From Leptolyngbya sp. KIOST-1 (GTDB taxonomy: Bacteria; Cyanobacteriota; Cyanobacteriia; Phormidesmidales; Phormidesmidaceae), in the NCBI RefSeq assembly GCF_000763385.1, contig NZ_JQFA01000002.1, positions 248,001 through 312,000 on the forward strand: 64,000 nt of DNA, in the 5' to 3' direction. A program made the position numbers and the translations under genes. This document shows positions 45,515 to 54,099 of this stretch, one piece after another. The stretch's first letter is position 1; each line of letters starts with the position of its first letter. Below the pieces are notes generated by a model that was not told where the DNA came from, ran no database searches, and worked only from the letters and a program-made list of their open reading frames with translations.

Positions 45515-46303
45515 CTACTCCCCACCCCCTACCCCCTCACTCTCCCCATACATCGCCAACACCGGCCCATAGGTAGCCCAGTCCACCGCTGCAAACCGCA
45601 AAATCCCCGCCTGGGCAAGCTGCTGTTGCAGCGCGGCGTCGGGCTGGAGGAGGGCCTGCTGCAATGTGGAGATCACATCCTGGCCCAGCCGTTGGGAAAC
45701 GGCGATGGGCGGCATGGGGGAAGGGCCGAGGCTAGTGATAATGCGGAGCTTTTGGCCAAGGGCAGGATCGTTTCGCAGGGCCTGGTCGAGGACGGTGCTG
45801 TCGATCGCCGCACAGTCGGCCTGCCCGGTGAGGATGTGTTGCAGCGATCGCACATGCCCTCCCGACTCCACCCGCTGCCGAAAGAACCCCCAGTTTTGCC
45901 CCCGCTGGCTCAGCTCGTAGCCCATCCGGCTGTAGCCGCTGTGGGAGCCGCGATCGTTGTAGGAAAATACCGTTTGGGCCAGGTCGTCCCAGGTGTACAG
46001 GGCACTATCCGCCCGCACCACCACATCCGAAAAGTACACCGGCTGCCCGCCGTAGCGAACCCCGGCCATTACCGGAGCCACCAGGGGCCGCAGCTGGTGG
46101 GGCGCGCTCTGCCCGTAGCGCATTAGGGGCAGACCGCAGATGAAGAGTAAGTCCCAGCGATCGCCTGCCAGAGCCGGATCCTCCAGCGGGTCATGCTCCC
46201 CCTGTATGACCTCCACCGAGCAGCCCAAGTGCTGACCCAGATAATCCCCAATAGCGCGATACAGCCAAAGAAGGTTAGGGGAGAGGTAGGAGACGGCGAG
46301 CAT
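45515..46303 (-). CDS. PhnD/SsuA-type substrate-binding protein without signal peptide
   Basis: Start at the ATG at 46303 (MLAVSYLSPNLLWLYRAIGD). The upstream frame is STRR-coded and excluded. 262 residues: two alpha/beta lobes with EVIQGEHDPLEDPALAGDRW, LLFICGLPLMRYG, VFSYNDRGSHSGYSRMGYEL and GQADCAAIDSTVL, matching periplasmic phosphonate/sulfonate-type binding proteins. No export signal, so it may act in the cytoplasm as a sensor. C-terminal residues (ESEGVGGGE) are STRR-derived. No ABC transporter genes are adjacent. Confidence 0.75.
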   Translation of the reverse strand: MLAVSYLSPNLLWLYRAIGDYLGQHLGCSVEVIQGEHDPLEDPALAGDRWDLLFICGLPLMRYGQSAPHQLRPLVAPVMAGVRYGGQPVYFSDVVVRADSALYTWDDLAQTVFSYNDRGSHSGYSRMGYELSQRGQNWGFFRQRVESGGHVRSLQHILTGQADCAAIDSTVLDQALRNDPALGQKLRIITSLGPSPMPPIAVSQRLGQDVISTLQQALLQPDAALQQQLAQAGILRFAAVDWATYGPVLAMYGESEGVGGGE

Positions 46304-46304
46304 T

Positions 46305-46480
46305 GGGATTGGAGAGTGAGGGGTAGGAAGTGGGGGGTGAGGAGTGGGGAGTGAGGGGAGTGGGGTGTGGGGTGTGGGGTGTGGGGTGTGGGGTGCTAAA
46401 ACGTTATCCCCTGTATCCAACCACCAAACCTACCCCCCACCCCCTACCCATCCACCCCCCACTCCCCACCCATCCACCTA
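46305..46480. repeat. STRR array including GGGGTGT heptamers
   Basis: Contains five consecutive GGGGTGT units (46362-46396) and GGGGAGT-type units on the left, and ACCCCCCACTCCCCACCC on the right. It lies between the 5' end of the PhnD-like gene and the 3' end of the YeiH-family gene, both minus strand. Confidence 0.8.
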
Positions 46481-47842
46481 CACGCTGGGCAGCGGGAAGA
46501 ACGTGCCGCTGAACATGATCCAGGCGACCAGCAGGGTCAGCAGGACGTTAAAGGTTTGCCCCACCACGTACAGCACCACTGGCGAACCGCCCCGCACCAG
46601 GCGCGCCATTTCTACAAAGTTCGATTGCAGACCAATGGCGGTAAAGGTGAGGGCAAACAGCCAGTTGCGGAACCCATTGGCCACCGACAGAATGCCGTCG
46701 GTGGCGTCCTGGCCCAGGCCGGGGATAAACACAAAGGAAAACAGCAGCGATGCGCCGACAAATCCCAGAATGAACTTGGGAAAGCGGTACCAGATCTCCA
46801 GGGCAGAGGGCTGCCGACCGGTTTCCTGGGCCTCAAACTTAGTCACCCAGATGATGGCAATGATGAAGGCCAAAAAGCCGATCAGCACGTTCTGGATCAT
46901 TTTGATGATGGCGGCTACCTCGGTGGCACTTTCGCCCAGAATGGAGGCCGACGCCACCACCGCCCCAGTGGCGTCAACGGTGCCGCCGATCCAGGCTCCG
47001 GCCACAAATTCATTCAGGCCCAGCACACCGGCTAAAATCGGCATACCGACAATCATCAGGGCGGTGAAAATCAGCGACACCGAGATGGCAAAGCTGATTT
47101 CTTCGCGCTTGGCCCGCACCGCAGCCCCGGTGGCGATCGCCGCCGACACCCCGCACACCGAGGTGGTTGCCGCCACCACCGTCACCAGTTCGCGGCTAGA
47201 AATCCGCAGATAGCGGGTGCCCAGCAGGTACATGAAGTACAGCACAATCGGCGTCACAATCCAGGCGACGGCCAGCCCGTAGCTGCCCAGCACCAGAATG
47301 CGGTTAAACAACACCGTGGCCCCCAGCAGCACCAGGCCGGTTTTGATGAACAGCTCGCTCTTGAGGGCGGGGCGCAGCCACTGGGGCGTACCAATGGTGT
47401 TACTCACCACCAGGCCCACCACCAGGCCCCAGATCACCTGGTCCACGCCCCAGCCGCTCAGGGTTTCCTGGCGACCCAGCACGTAGGCCAGGGTGGTCAA
47501 CAAAAACAGGGCTGGGAAGGCAACCCAGTAGCGCTTGACGCTTTCGCCAGTGGTGGCGACCGCCAATCCGGTCACCAATCCCAGCCCGATCAACAACCCG
47601 ATTAACCCCGGAATGGTCTCCAGAGGAATGGCCTCAAAGGGGTTCGTTGTCCAGCGGCCAATGCCGGGGACAGAGGTCACCCAGCCAAACAGGGCGACCA
47701 AAACAAAGCCCGCCCCCAGCCAGTTGGCCCACCAGTCTTCTTGGGTGAACAGGGCCGTCCAGCCCTGCTGGTGGTAGACCGCGTCTTCATCCGGCAGTTG
47801 CTGATCCGGATAATCTCTCCAGTCCTCCTTAGGTCTAGTCAT
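46478..47842 (-). CDS. YeiH-family putative sulfate exporter
   Basis: 454 residues with about eleven membrane helices after a polar N-terminus (MTRPKEDWRDYPDQQLPDED). Family features: GLIIGLVVSNTIG-like segment (WGLVVGLVVSNTIGTPQWLR), KTGLVLLGATVLFNRI, TSVCGVSAAIATGAAVRAKR and GGTVDATGAVVASASILGE. UPF0324/YeiH proteins are predicted to export sulfate or sulfite but are little studied. The first 105 codons are repeated exactly at 63110-63427. No ribosome site is obvious apart from GGAG far upstream. Confidence 0.9.
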   Translation of the reverse strand: MTRPKEDWRDYPDQQLPDEDAVYHQQGWTALFTQEDWWANWLGAGFVLVALFGWVTSVPGIGRWTTNPFEAIPLETIPGLIGLLIGLGLVTGLAVATTGESVKRYWVAFPALFLLTTLAYVLGRQETLSGWGVDQVIWGLVVGLVVSNTIGTPQWLRPALKSELFIKTGLVLLGATVLFNRILVLGSYGLAVAWIVTPIVLYFMYLLGTRYLRISSRELVTVVAATTSVCGVSAAIATGAAVRAKREEISFAISVSLIFTALMIVGMPILAGVLGLNEFVAGAWIGGTVDATGAVVASASILGESATEVAAIIKMIQNVLIGFLAFIIAIIWVTKFEAQETGRQPSALEIWYRFPKFILGFVGASLLFSFVFIPGLGQDATDGILSVANGFRNWLFALTFTAIGLQSNFVEMARLVRGGSPVVLYVVGQTFNVLLTLLVAWIMFSGTFFPLPSV

Positions 47843-47904
47843 GATGATTTTTATTGTGAAACGTCAGTCGGTCATCTCTCCCAGAGACCGAGTGGCCCTG
47901 GGTT

Positions 47905-48010
47905 ATACCAAATCCAAATCCCATACCCTCGACACCCAAGGGGGCAATCTGTAGGGGCAAACGGTTGCTTGCCCCCAGCTAATCGGGGGTAGCCAAGGCG
48001 GACTCGGTAT
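47905..48010. repeat. 105-bp MITE, copy 2
   Basis: ATACCAAATCCAAAT and GGCGGACTCGGTAT ends; the internal hairpin is GGGGCAAAC-GGTT-GCTTGCCCC with one mismatch. Followed within 45 bases by a terminator-like inverted repeat (GAACGGTATCCC with GGAATACCGCTC). Confidence 0.8.
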
Positions 48011-48158
48011 TAGCCCCTGGCGCGATCGCCCAAGGAGCCTCAAAACAAAAGAACGGTATCCCAATCGGAATACCGCTCTTTGCCTAGCAGCCTCTCATGA
48101 TTGAGAAAAAATTACAAGTGTTTTCAACTTCAATTCTACGCAGGCAGTCGAGGGTGGG

Positions 48159-48839
48159 TCAGTCCCGCGATGGGGTTGGCAAGTCGGCCTGGGCCGCAAC
48201 CCGCAGCGGCCACCAGCGAAACATGGCCTGGTGCAGGCCCACCGCCCAGGCGATCGCCAGCAGCCAGCCCCCCACAACATCGCTGGGGAAATGCACCCCC
48301 AGGTACACCCGACTCGCGCCAATGGCCAGGGCAAACAGGCCCCCCAGCCCGATCAGCCAGGGCCGTCGGGGGCTGTCCCAGTTGATCAGCACCAGGGCCA
48401 GCACAAAGGTCATCGAGTAGGTGGCGTGGCCGCTGGGAAAGCTGAAGTCGGCATGGGGCGGAATGCCCTCCCACAGGGCGGGTCGCACCCGATGCCAGAG
48501 CAGTTTGGCGTTGAGGTTCAGCACCGCGCTGCCCCCCGTCACCAGGGTCAGATAGGCCGCCACGGGCCAGCGCCGCCGCACCAGGGCCAGGGCAATCAGC
48601 CCCCCACTGGCGGGCATCACGCCCCAGTAGGTGCCCAGGTCGGTGGCGATCGCCACGCCCCGATTCAGCGCTGGGCTGGCGTAGCGGTGCAGCCGCAGCA
48701 AAAAAGCCGCATCCCAGGCGGGCAGGGCGGGGTAGGCGGCGACCAGCAGGCCAAGGGCGATGAGGGCGATGAGGGCGGTGAGGGAGAGTAGTAGACCGTA
48801 GGGGGTGGGGGGTTGGGGGTGGGGGGTGGGCTGGGGCAT
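48159..48839 (-). CDS. PAP2-family membrane phosphatase
   Basis: Start taken at the ATG at 48839; the 48869 ATG only adds repeat-coded residues. 226 residues, six helices. The three PAP2 blocks are present: KLLWHRVRP (~125), PSGHATYS (~145, catalytic His) and SRVYLGVHFPSDVVGG (~190). It dephosphorylates a lipid phosphate such as undecaprenyl diphosphate or phosphatidate at the membrane. The N-terminal MPQPTPHPQPPTP stretch is encoded by STRR-type DNA. The C-terminal half is repeated at 63744-64000. Confidence 0.9.
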   Translation of the reverse strand: MPQPTPHPQPPTPYGLLLSLTALIALIALGLLVAAYPALPAWDAAFLLRLHRYASPALNRGVAIATDLGTYWGVMPASGGLIALALVRRRWPVAAYLTLVTGGSAVLNLNAKLLWHRVRPALWEGIPPHADFSFPSGHATYSMTFVLALVLINWDSPRRPWLIGLGGLFALAIGASRVYLGVHFPSDVVGGWLLAIAWAVGLHQAMFRWWPLRVAAQADLPTPSRD

Positions 48840-48969
48840 GGGGTGAGGGGGATAGAGAGGGGTTTCCAAGATTTAAGCGTTCGCACGTGTGAACGTTTAC
48901 ACGTTGCCACGTTCACACGTTTCAATGCCCTACACAAAAAAACGCTCCCCACTCCCCACTCCCCACACC

Positions 48970-49479
48970 CTACGCCGAGATCCAAGCCATCATCCAGTCA
49001 GGCAGCACGGTGGTCAGGCTGGCCAACAGATCGCCCTGGAGAAAATCCGGCATCTCGATAATGTGGAACTGCACCAGTACCACGATCGCCACGGTGTAGA
49101 CAGTAGACGTAATCAACCCATTGCGGAGAGAGTTCGTTTTAGAACCTTCCCCCTCTTTTTGTAGGGCGGTGACGGCCCCCTGCTGCATCAGCACAAAGCC
49201 GACCACGTTGGTCAGCCAGTAGCCCACGCCGGTCAGCGGCACCAGGGCATCGGGCCAGGGGCGGCTGACCAGGTAGCCAAAGCCCAGGGCCAGGGGCAGG
49301 TTAATGACTAAATCATTCCACCAGCAGAGGGGGGAGAGCAGGTAGCCCACCACTACCAGGGTGCCGCCCCACAGGCGACGCAGGAGGGCACCGGTTGACT
49401 TGGGCATCTCTGGTGCTGCGAGGGAGGTATCTAAGGCGGCGGGTTGGGTTTTAGGCTCAAGCACGGGCGTAGGAGTCAT
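48970..49479 (-). CDS. Membrane protein of unknown function
   Basis: 169 residues. Disordered N-terminus (~1-30), then three to four helices: GTLVVVGYLLSPLCWWNDLV, INLPLALGFGYLVS, GVGYWLTNVVGFVLMQQGAV and STVYTVAIVVLVQFHIIEM. The W-W-N-D-L motif in a loop is distinctive, and I recall similar unannotated proteins in cyanobacteria. It precedes the TauE/HAD pair on the same strand, but the 58-base gap after 49538 and direction make co-transcription possible. Confidence 0.65.
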   Translation of the reverse strand: MTPTPVLEPKTQPAALDTSLAAPEMPKSTGALLRRLWGGTLVVVGYLLSPLCWWNDLVINLPLALGFGYLVSRPWPDALVPLTGVGYWLTNVVGFVLMQQGAVTALQKEGEGSKTNSLRNGLITSTVYTVAIVVLVQFHIIEMPDFLQGDLLASLTTVLPDWMMAWISA

Positions 49480-49537
49480 TTTTTTAATCAGTTAGATGGG
49501 TTAAATCGTTAGATGTTAAGGGCAGGGCTGGCTGGGC

Positions 49538-50008
49538 CTAGGCCCGCAGGGTGGCGATGATTCGCTTTGGATGGCTGAGCAGATCGAGGGCATCGAGAAT
49601 GCTGGTGGAGACGATATCGGCGGCCACCAGGGTTTCTACCGCACCCCCTTCGGGCTGCACCAGGGCGATGCCCAGGGCGGCAGCTTTGAGCATGGGGGCA
49701 TCGTTGCGGCCATTGCCAATGGCGACCACCCGATCGGTGCCCAGATCGCTCACAAAGGCCAGCTTGGTTTCGGCTTGACCTTCGGCGGGGGCAATGGTCA
49801 AGTCGAGGGGTAGGCCATCAAGCCCGGTCTTGGCCAGCCCAAAGGTATCGGCGGTAAGCACATAGATATGTAGATCATGGGAGAGCTGGGTCAGTTTTTC
49901 ACCCACCTGGGGAAGGAGATGGCCATCGACGGCCAGGGTGCCGTTGTAGTCGAGCACCAGATGCGCCAAGCGTAGGTGACGGAAGCCGGGAACAGTGATC
50001 TCAATCAT
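49538..50008 (-). CDS. HAD-family phosphatase (soluble P-type ATPase-like)
   Basis: 156 residues from the ATG at 50008, overlapping the TauE stop by four bases (ATGA). HAD motif I is LDYNGTLAVDG (~18), motif II TADTFG (~52), motif III Lys in the TKLAFV region, motif IV GNGRNDAPMLKAA (~98). This minimal group resembles the P-domain of metal ATPases and acts as a small phosphatase; substrate unknown. Coupling to a TauE/SafE transporter suggests a shared process. Confidence 0.88.
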   Translation of the reverse strand: MIEITVPGFRHLRLAHLVLDYNGTLAVDGHLLPQVGEKLTQLSHDLHIYVLTADTFGLAKTGLDGLPLDLTIAPAEGQAETKLAFVSDLGTDRVVAIGNGRNDAPMLKAAALGIALVQPEGGAVETLVAADIVSTSILDALDLLSHPKRIIATLRA

Positions 50009-50838
50009 GGTCTTAGCAGAAGATTTAGGGCCAGGGCAATGACGGTGACGACATAGATGCGGCGCAGCCAGCGGTTGGGCAGGCGCAGCACCACCCGCCC
50101 GCCCAGAAACGCACCCAGGAACATGGCCGCCCCCAGCAGCAGCCCGAGGCCGACGTTGACCAGTCCCAGGGAGAAAAAGATCACCGTGGCAATCAGAGAC
50201 GAGAAGATGTTGACCAGTTTGCTGGTGGCGATCGCCTCCACGAAGGTGTGGCCAAAGCAGCCCACGAAGGTCGCCGTCAGCAGGGTGATGTAGCCACCGC
50301 TGAACAGCCCGCCGTAGATGGCCAAAAAAAAGGTGGCCAGGTACCCGGCCACATTCCAGAGGGGAGACAGGGGCTTGGGGCTGGGCTGTAGGCCGCGATT
50401 GCCCAACCCCAGCGACACCCCCACCACCACCAGCATCGACGCCGCAATGAAGGGCGATAGGGCGCTGTCGGGCAGCCACCGCAGCAGCAGCGCCCCCAGA
50501 GCAGAACCCACCAGGGTGAGGGCAATCAGCCCAGGGGCGCGGCGCAGATCCAGCTTGCTCTGGCCCACAAAGGGGATTGTGGCCCCCACGCTCATCAGGG
50601 TGAGGGCGGCCATGTTGGTGGCGATCGCCACCTGGGGCTCTACCCCCGTCTGCATCAGCGCGGGCACCGTGATCAGCGAGGTGCTGCCGGTCACCATGCT
50701 GACCGCACTGGTGAGGAAAAAGACTCCGGTCAACACCAGCAGCACCCAAGCAGACAATTCCAGGCTGCCCATGCCCTCTACCAAACCAAGACTAACCACC
50801 GATAGCTCAACCCCTTCCCTGACGATCAGGTTATACAC
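50005..50838 (-). CDS. TauE/SafE-family sulfite or organosulfonate exporter
   Basis: 277 residues, eight predicted helices arranged as two repeats: STSLITVPALMQTGVEPQVA then IATNMAALTLMSVGATIPF, and GGLFSGGYITLLTATFVGC with AIATSKLVNIFSSLIATVIF. These are typical of the family, which exports sulfite, sulfoacetate or similar anions. It may protect against sulfite released during sulfur metabolism; the window also holds a persulfide dioxygenase, whose product is sulfite. The start codon lies just after a divergent promoter region shared with cysE (50839-50992). Confidence 0.88.
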   Translation of the reverse strand: MYNLIVREGVELSVVSLGLVEGMGSLELSAWVLLVLTGVFFLTSAVSMVTGSTSLITVPALMQTGVEPQVAIATNMAALTLMSVGATIPFVGQSKLDLRRAPGLIALTLVGSALGALLLRWLPDSALSPFIAASMLVVVGVSLGLGNRGLQPSPKPLSPLWNVAGYLATFFLAIYGGLFSGGYITLLTATFVGCFGHTFVEAIATSKLVNIFSSLIATVIFFSLGLVNVGLGLLLGAAMFLGAFLGGRVVLRLPNRWLRRIYVVTVIALALNLLLRP

Positions 50839-50992
50839 CTAAAATCCTACCGACTTACCGGTATATGCTGGGAAAAGTATGCCACAATTTCAATACGCTC
50901 GTAATTGTTTTTGAATCACTTCTGACGTACAAATTGTTTGTTTTCAACGGCTGTGCTGTCTTGTCTGTTCTGCCCTTCACGCCCAAAACACA

Positions 50993-51772
50993 ATGGCGAA
51001 TTCTCCCGAGTCTTACCGCCCCGCCCCTGACTGCGGGCTCGCATCTGACCGTTCCCCTGTCTCCAGCAATTCCCATTCCCCCGGGCGCTGTTGGCCTGCC
51101 CCAGACGACCCTAGGGTTACCCCGCCAGAGCGATCGCGGGCGGCCCTGTTTGCCCCCGGCTGGCTGGCCCTCGGCCTTCACCGGGTGGCCCACACCCTAC
51201 ACCAGCGGCAGGTTCCCCTGGTGCCGCGACTGCTGTCTCACCTGGGGCGCTTTGTCACCGGCACCGAAATCCACCCCGGTGCCCAGATTGGCGCTGGGGT
51301 GGTGATTCGCCACGGCTATGGCGTGGTGATCGGCGAGACGGCGATCGTCGGCCAGGGCAGCGTCATCCACCAGGAGGTGACCCTGGGCGGCACCGGCAAA
51401 GAGCGGGGCAAGCGCCACCCCACCCTGGGCCAGGGGGTGGTGGTGGGGCCGGGGGCCAAGGTGCTGGGCAACATCCACATCGGCGACTATGCCCGCATTG
51501 GGGCGGGGGCGATCGTCCTGCGCAGCGCCCCCAGGGCCGCCGCCGTGGTGGGGGTGCCGGGGCGCAACCTGGGGCCGATTGTCTCGGCCTCCCCCACCCC
51601 CGCCGACTGGCAGCCCGACCTGGAAGCTCAGGTGCTGCGATCGCTGTTTGTCCGGCTTCAGTCTCTAGAAGCTCAGCTAGCGACTCTGCGAACCGCAGAT
51701 CCCGCTACAACCCTACCCCTGGCTCAGTCCAACGACCTGATCGAAGCGTTCTTTGACGGAGCTGGCATCTGA
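50993..51772 (+). CDS. cysE: Serine O-acetyltransferase
   Basis: 259 residues. The first ~50 residues are proline-rich and unlike the usual helical SAT N-terminus, so the true start may be downstream, at or near GTG 51100. The core is a left-handed beta-helix of hexapeptide repeats: HPGAQIGAGVVIRHGYGVVI, GETAIVGQGSVIHQEVTLGG, GQGVVVGPGAKVLGNIHIGD. The catalytic His (IRHGYG) and the loop TLGGTGKERGKRHP are present. It supplies O-acetylserine for CysK. The hydroxylase gene starts two bases after its stop. Confidence 0.92.
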   Translation: MANSPESYRPAPDCGLASDRSPVSSNSHSPGRCWPAPDDPRVTPPERSRAALFAPGWLALGLHRVAHTLHQRQVPLVPRLLSHLGRFVTGTEIHPGAQIGAGVVIRHGYGVVIGETAIVGQGSVIHQEVTLGGTGKERGKRHPTLGQGVVVGPGAKVLGNIHIGDYARIGAGAIVLRSAPRAAAVVGVPGRNLGPIVSASPTPADWQPDLEAQVLRSLFVRLQSLEAQLATLRTADPATTLPLAQSNDLIEAFFDGAGI

Positions 51773-52130
51773 TATGACCCTTCTCACCGCAGCCGTGGCC
51801 ATTCTGTTTTTCGGCGATTTCCTCTCCACCTTCTGCTACCACATCCCCGAACACGTCTTCGGCAAGCTGCACCTCAGCACTCACCACGCCGGGCAGCAAA
51901 CCTTCCGCCACTACGCCGTGCTCAGCCCCACCGCCACCGTGCTGCTCGATGGCCTCCTGGGAGCCATTCCTTATATAGTGTTGGGGCTGTTGCTGCTGCC
52001 CCTCTCGCCCTGGGGGGTGGCCCTGGGGCTGAGCCTGGGCCAGGCTCACGTGTGGTGGCGACACACCACCGCCCTCGGCTGGCAAACCCCGGCCTGGCTC
52101 CGGCAGGGGCTAGAACTCATCGGGAGCATG

Positions 52131-52301
52131 TCACCTTTGTAACCCAATGGCTCCATTGAGATAAGCACAACGATGGGCCAGCACCTGGGGAACATTGTCC
52201 TCATTCCACTGGGCCCCTGAGATTTTGACTCTGCGGCTGATTTGCTTGATAGCCGATTCAACCGCCCCTGAGCCAATATCCTGAGCACATTGGTGATACA
52301 T
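52131..52301 (-). pseudogene. ISKra4-type transposase, C-terminal fragment
   Basis: Reads MYHQCAQDIGSGAVESAIKQ then ISRRVKISGAQWNEDNVPQV and LAHRCAYLNGAIGLQR. The GSGAVES-KQ-RRVKISGAQW signature is the characteristic end of these transposases, including the last catalytic acidic residue. Too short to be listed as a gene on its own. Confidence 0.75.
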
Positions 52302-52317
52302 TTTTTACATTGATGCG

Positions 52318-53136
52318 ATGTTACAAAGCTTAAAAATGGAAAAAACTTCAACGGAAGTAGTTGATGGAAATGCCTGTGAAGTCGTTGCATCTAACCAAAG
52401 TAGTATTCAGGAATTAGAATACTACTCTAGAATTGGCAAGCCCAGTAGGCATGCATTGATCGTTTGCGATAGTAATACGATTCGGATTTTTCCCCTGGAA
52501 AAGGAAAAGCTAACCATTGGTCGCCATAATAGCAACGATATTGTTCTGCAGTATAAGGGGGTTTCTCGCCACCATGCCGTCATTCAGGCTATAGGTGAAA
52601 CCTGCTGGATTGCCGATGGCAATGAGCAGGGAAAACCAAGTATGAATGGCCTGGCCATCAATGGTGTAGTGCGTAAGTCTCAACAGCTTCAGGATGGTGA
52701 TCTAATTGTCATTTGTCGGGGTGTTTATTCACTATTTGTCAAACTTGAGGATGGCGATCGCAGTCCACTTGGTTATAAAAACTTTAAGAAGTTCCTGCTT
52801 GCCTGCATGCATCAGGAGCAATTATCTGATTTGCCTGCAAAAGTCCTATCGCAAACCATATCCCCAGAGTTCGTAGTATGCCTGGACGAAATAGGCACTA
52901 TTTTATCCTTTAAAGAGGCTTTAGATATTCAAGATCTAAGCCTTTTTCGCCTATTCAAGCACAATATAGGTCGGCCTATTGACCACGTACTTGCTTCTGC
53001 TGATGAGTACAAGGTTATTAAGGCTATACAAGACATCAAAAGCATGAAGCCTGTTGATGCCCGTCAAATAGGCGACATCTTGGGCGGCTTGTTCGTAAGA
53101 AACATTTGCACTCACACGCAGGCAACAGTTTTCTAA
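52318..53136 (+). CDS. FHA-domain protein carried inside an IS
   Basis: 272 residues. An N-terminal variable part (~1-55) precedes an FHA domain (~60-145): LTIGRHNSNDIVL, GVSRHHAVIQ and DGNEQGKPSMNGLAING, giving the conserved GR, SRxH and N residues that read phosphothreonine. A C-terminal region (~160-245, KVLSQTISPEFVVCLDEIGT then ILSFKEALDIQDLSLFRLF) resembles a degenerate signalling domain. The last ~25 residues (from ARQIGDILGG) are antisense transposase, so the native C-terminus is probably lost at ~53062. AT-richer than its surroundings. In cyanobacteria FHA proteins act with Ser/Thr kinases. Confidence 0.72.
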   Translation: MLQSLKMEKTSTEVVDGNACEVVASNQSSIQELEYYSRIGKPSRHALIVCDSNTIRIFPLEKEKLTIGRHNSNDIVLQYKGVSRHHAVIQAIGETCWIADGNEQGKPSMNGLAINGVVRKSQQLQDGDLIVICRGVYSLFVKLEDGDRSPLGYKNFKKFLLACMHQEQLSDLPAKVLSQTISPEFVVCLDEIGTILSFKEALDIQDLSLFRLFKHNIGRPIDHVLASADEYKVIKAIQDIKSMKPVDARQIGDILGGLFVRNICTHTQATVF

Positions 53137-53429
53137 ATGAGGGCTTAACTGGCGATGGGCAGGCACCGCAAGCCGTTCCGCTTGACGAGTAGTGACGCTC
53201 AACTGGCCCAAGGTACTTTTCAACTGTCGTGTGCGTCCGGCTGCTGTGCCGCTAACCGTGCGGATAAAAAATGGCCGAGTTCTGGGCTGACATGCGCCTG
53301 AATTTGCTCACGCACGGTCATCTCAATGCCCTCTAGAGTCTGCATGTCAGCCGGATCGCTCTCCTCGTAGAGCAATTGAGCGATTGCTGCGAGATGAGTT
53401 TTGAGTTGGGTGGCTTTCTCAGGGGTCAT
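53062..53429 (-). pseudogene. ISKra4-type transposase, N-terminal fragment
   Basis: The start at 53429 reads MTPEKATQLKTHLAAIAQLL then ESDPADMQTLEGIEMTVREQ. A frame change at ~53225 leads to KSTLGQLSVTTRQAERLAVP and ENCCLRVSANVSYEQAAQDV, then YLTGI, after which FHA sequence begins. Many relatives show the same two-frame arrangement, so the frame change may be programmed or a mutation. Confidence 0.75.
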
Positions 53430-53732
53430 CAGTTAGGCCTTTAGGTCAACACTTGCATCCTCACCTGTTTCAGCCGACCTTGCAAACCTGACATGCTCCC
53501 GAACTCATCGGCATCGTCACCCCCGAACAGCACTGGCTCCACCACAAAAAAACCAGCATCGCCTACGGCGACATTTTTACCTGCTTCGATGCCCCCGGTC
53601 GGCAGTGGCTGCGCTGGCTGCGCTGGCTGCGGCGCAGCCGGGAGCTGGGGGTAATTAAGGCGGCGTTGGGGATTGGGTGAAAAGGGAGAGGGGTGGGGGG
53701 TGGGGGGTGGGAAGTGATGGCGTGGAGAGATG

Positions 53733-53838
53733 ATACCAAATCCGAATTCCATGCCCCCGATATCCAGCAGGTAAACCTGTAGGGGCAAACGGTTGTTTGC
53801 CCTAATCCAATCGGGTATGGCCAGCCAGGATTTCGTAT
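53733..53838. repeat. 105-bp MITE, copy 3
   Basis: ATACCAAATCCGAATTCC at the left, GGATTTCGTAT at the right, internal GGGCAAAC-GGTT-GTTTGCCC hairpin. More diverged than copies 1 and 2. It lies downstream of the split hydroxylase gene and is flanked by STRR units. Confidence 0.75.
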
Positions 53839-53950
53839 GAGAGGTGGAGAATTCAAAATTCAAAGTTCAAAGTTGTTACCCTACCATTCCCTACCCCCTA
53901 CCCCTCACCCCCTACCCCTTCGTTCTGCCATCGCAATTTATTTTCTGCCC
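53839..53950. repeat. STRR units and spacer before the cpc terminator
   Basis: CCCTACCCCCTACCCCTCACC between short AT-rich repeats of AATTCAAAGTTCAAAG (53850-53875). No gene between the hydroxylase remnant and cpcA. Confidence 0.55.
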
Positions 53951-54028
53951 ATAAAAAATCACCTGTGTAGCGGCTGACGCTGGCTACTGCCCTCCTACAA
54001 GACGGCAACCAGGGCCAGCGCTACACAA
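53951..54028 (-). terminator. Probable cpc operon terminator
   Basis: On the minus strand GTGTAGCGCTGGC pairs with GCCAGCGTCAGCCGCTACAC (one internal bulge) around a long loop, followed by TGATTTTTTATGG. It lies 72 bases after the cpcA stop. Confidence 0.55.
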
Positions 54029-54099
54029 GCGATCGTTTGACGCATTTCACTGAGAAAGAGCGGAACCGCCGTTAGGAGTCGGCAGCCCGATGGAGTGCC

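Larger units (their letters stand above)
52122..53500 (-). mobile_element. ISKra4-like element with FHA passenger and 9-bp target duplication
   Basis: Terminal inverted repeats GGGAGCATGTCACCTT and (reverse complement of the right end) GGGAGCATGTCAGGTT. Target duplication GAACTCATC at 52113-52121 and 53501-53509, and the interrupted host frame rejoins across it. Inside, transposase sequence remains only at the two sides (53062-53429 and 52131-52301), and the central ~760 bp carries an FHA-domain gene in the opposite direction. The element is therefore non-autonomous. Confidence 0.85.
51774..53680 (+). pseudogene. Fatty-acid-hydroxylase-like membrane protein, split by an ISKra4-like element
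   Basis: The 5' exon-like part 51774-52121 encodes MTLLTAAVAILFFGDFLSTF with the histidine motifs of the hydroxylase/desaturase type (CYHIPEHVF, HLSTHHAG) and ends ELI. After the IS and one target copy, the frame continues from 53510 as GIVTPEQHWLHHKKTSIAYG then DIFTCFDAPGRQWLRWLRW, with the last His motif (HWLHHKK), to TGA at 53680. Uninterrupted it would be about 172 residues, encoded in an operon with cysE. Substrate unknown. Confidence 0.8.
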
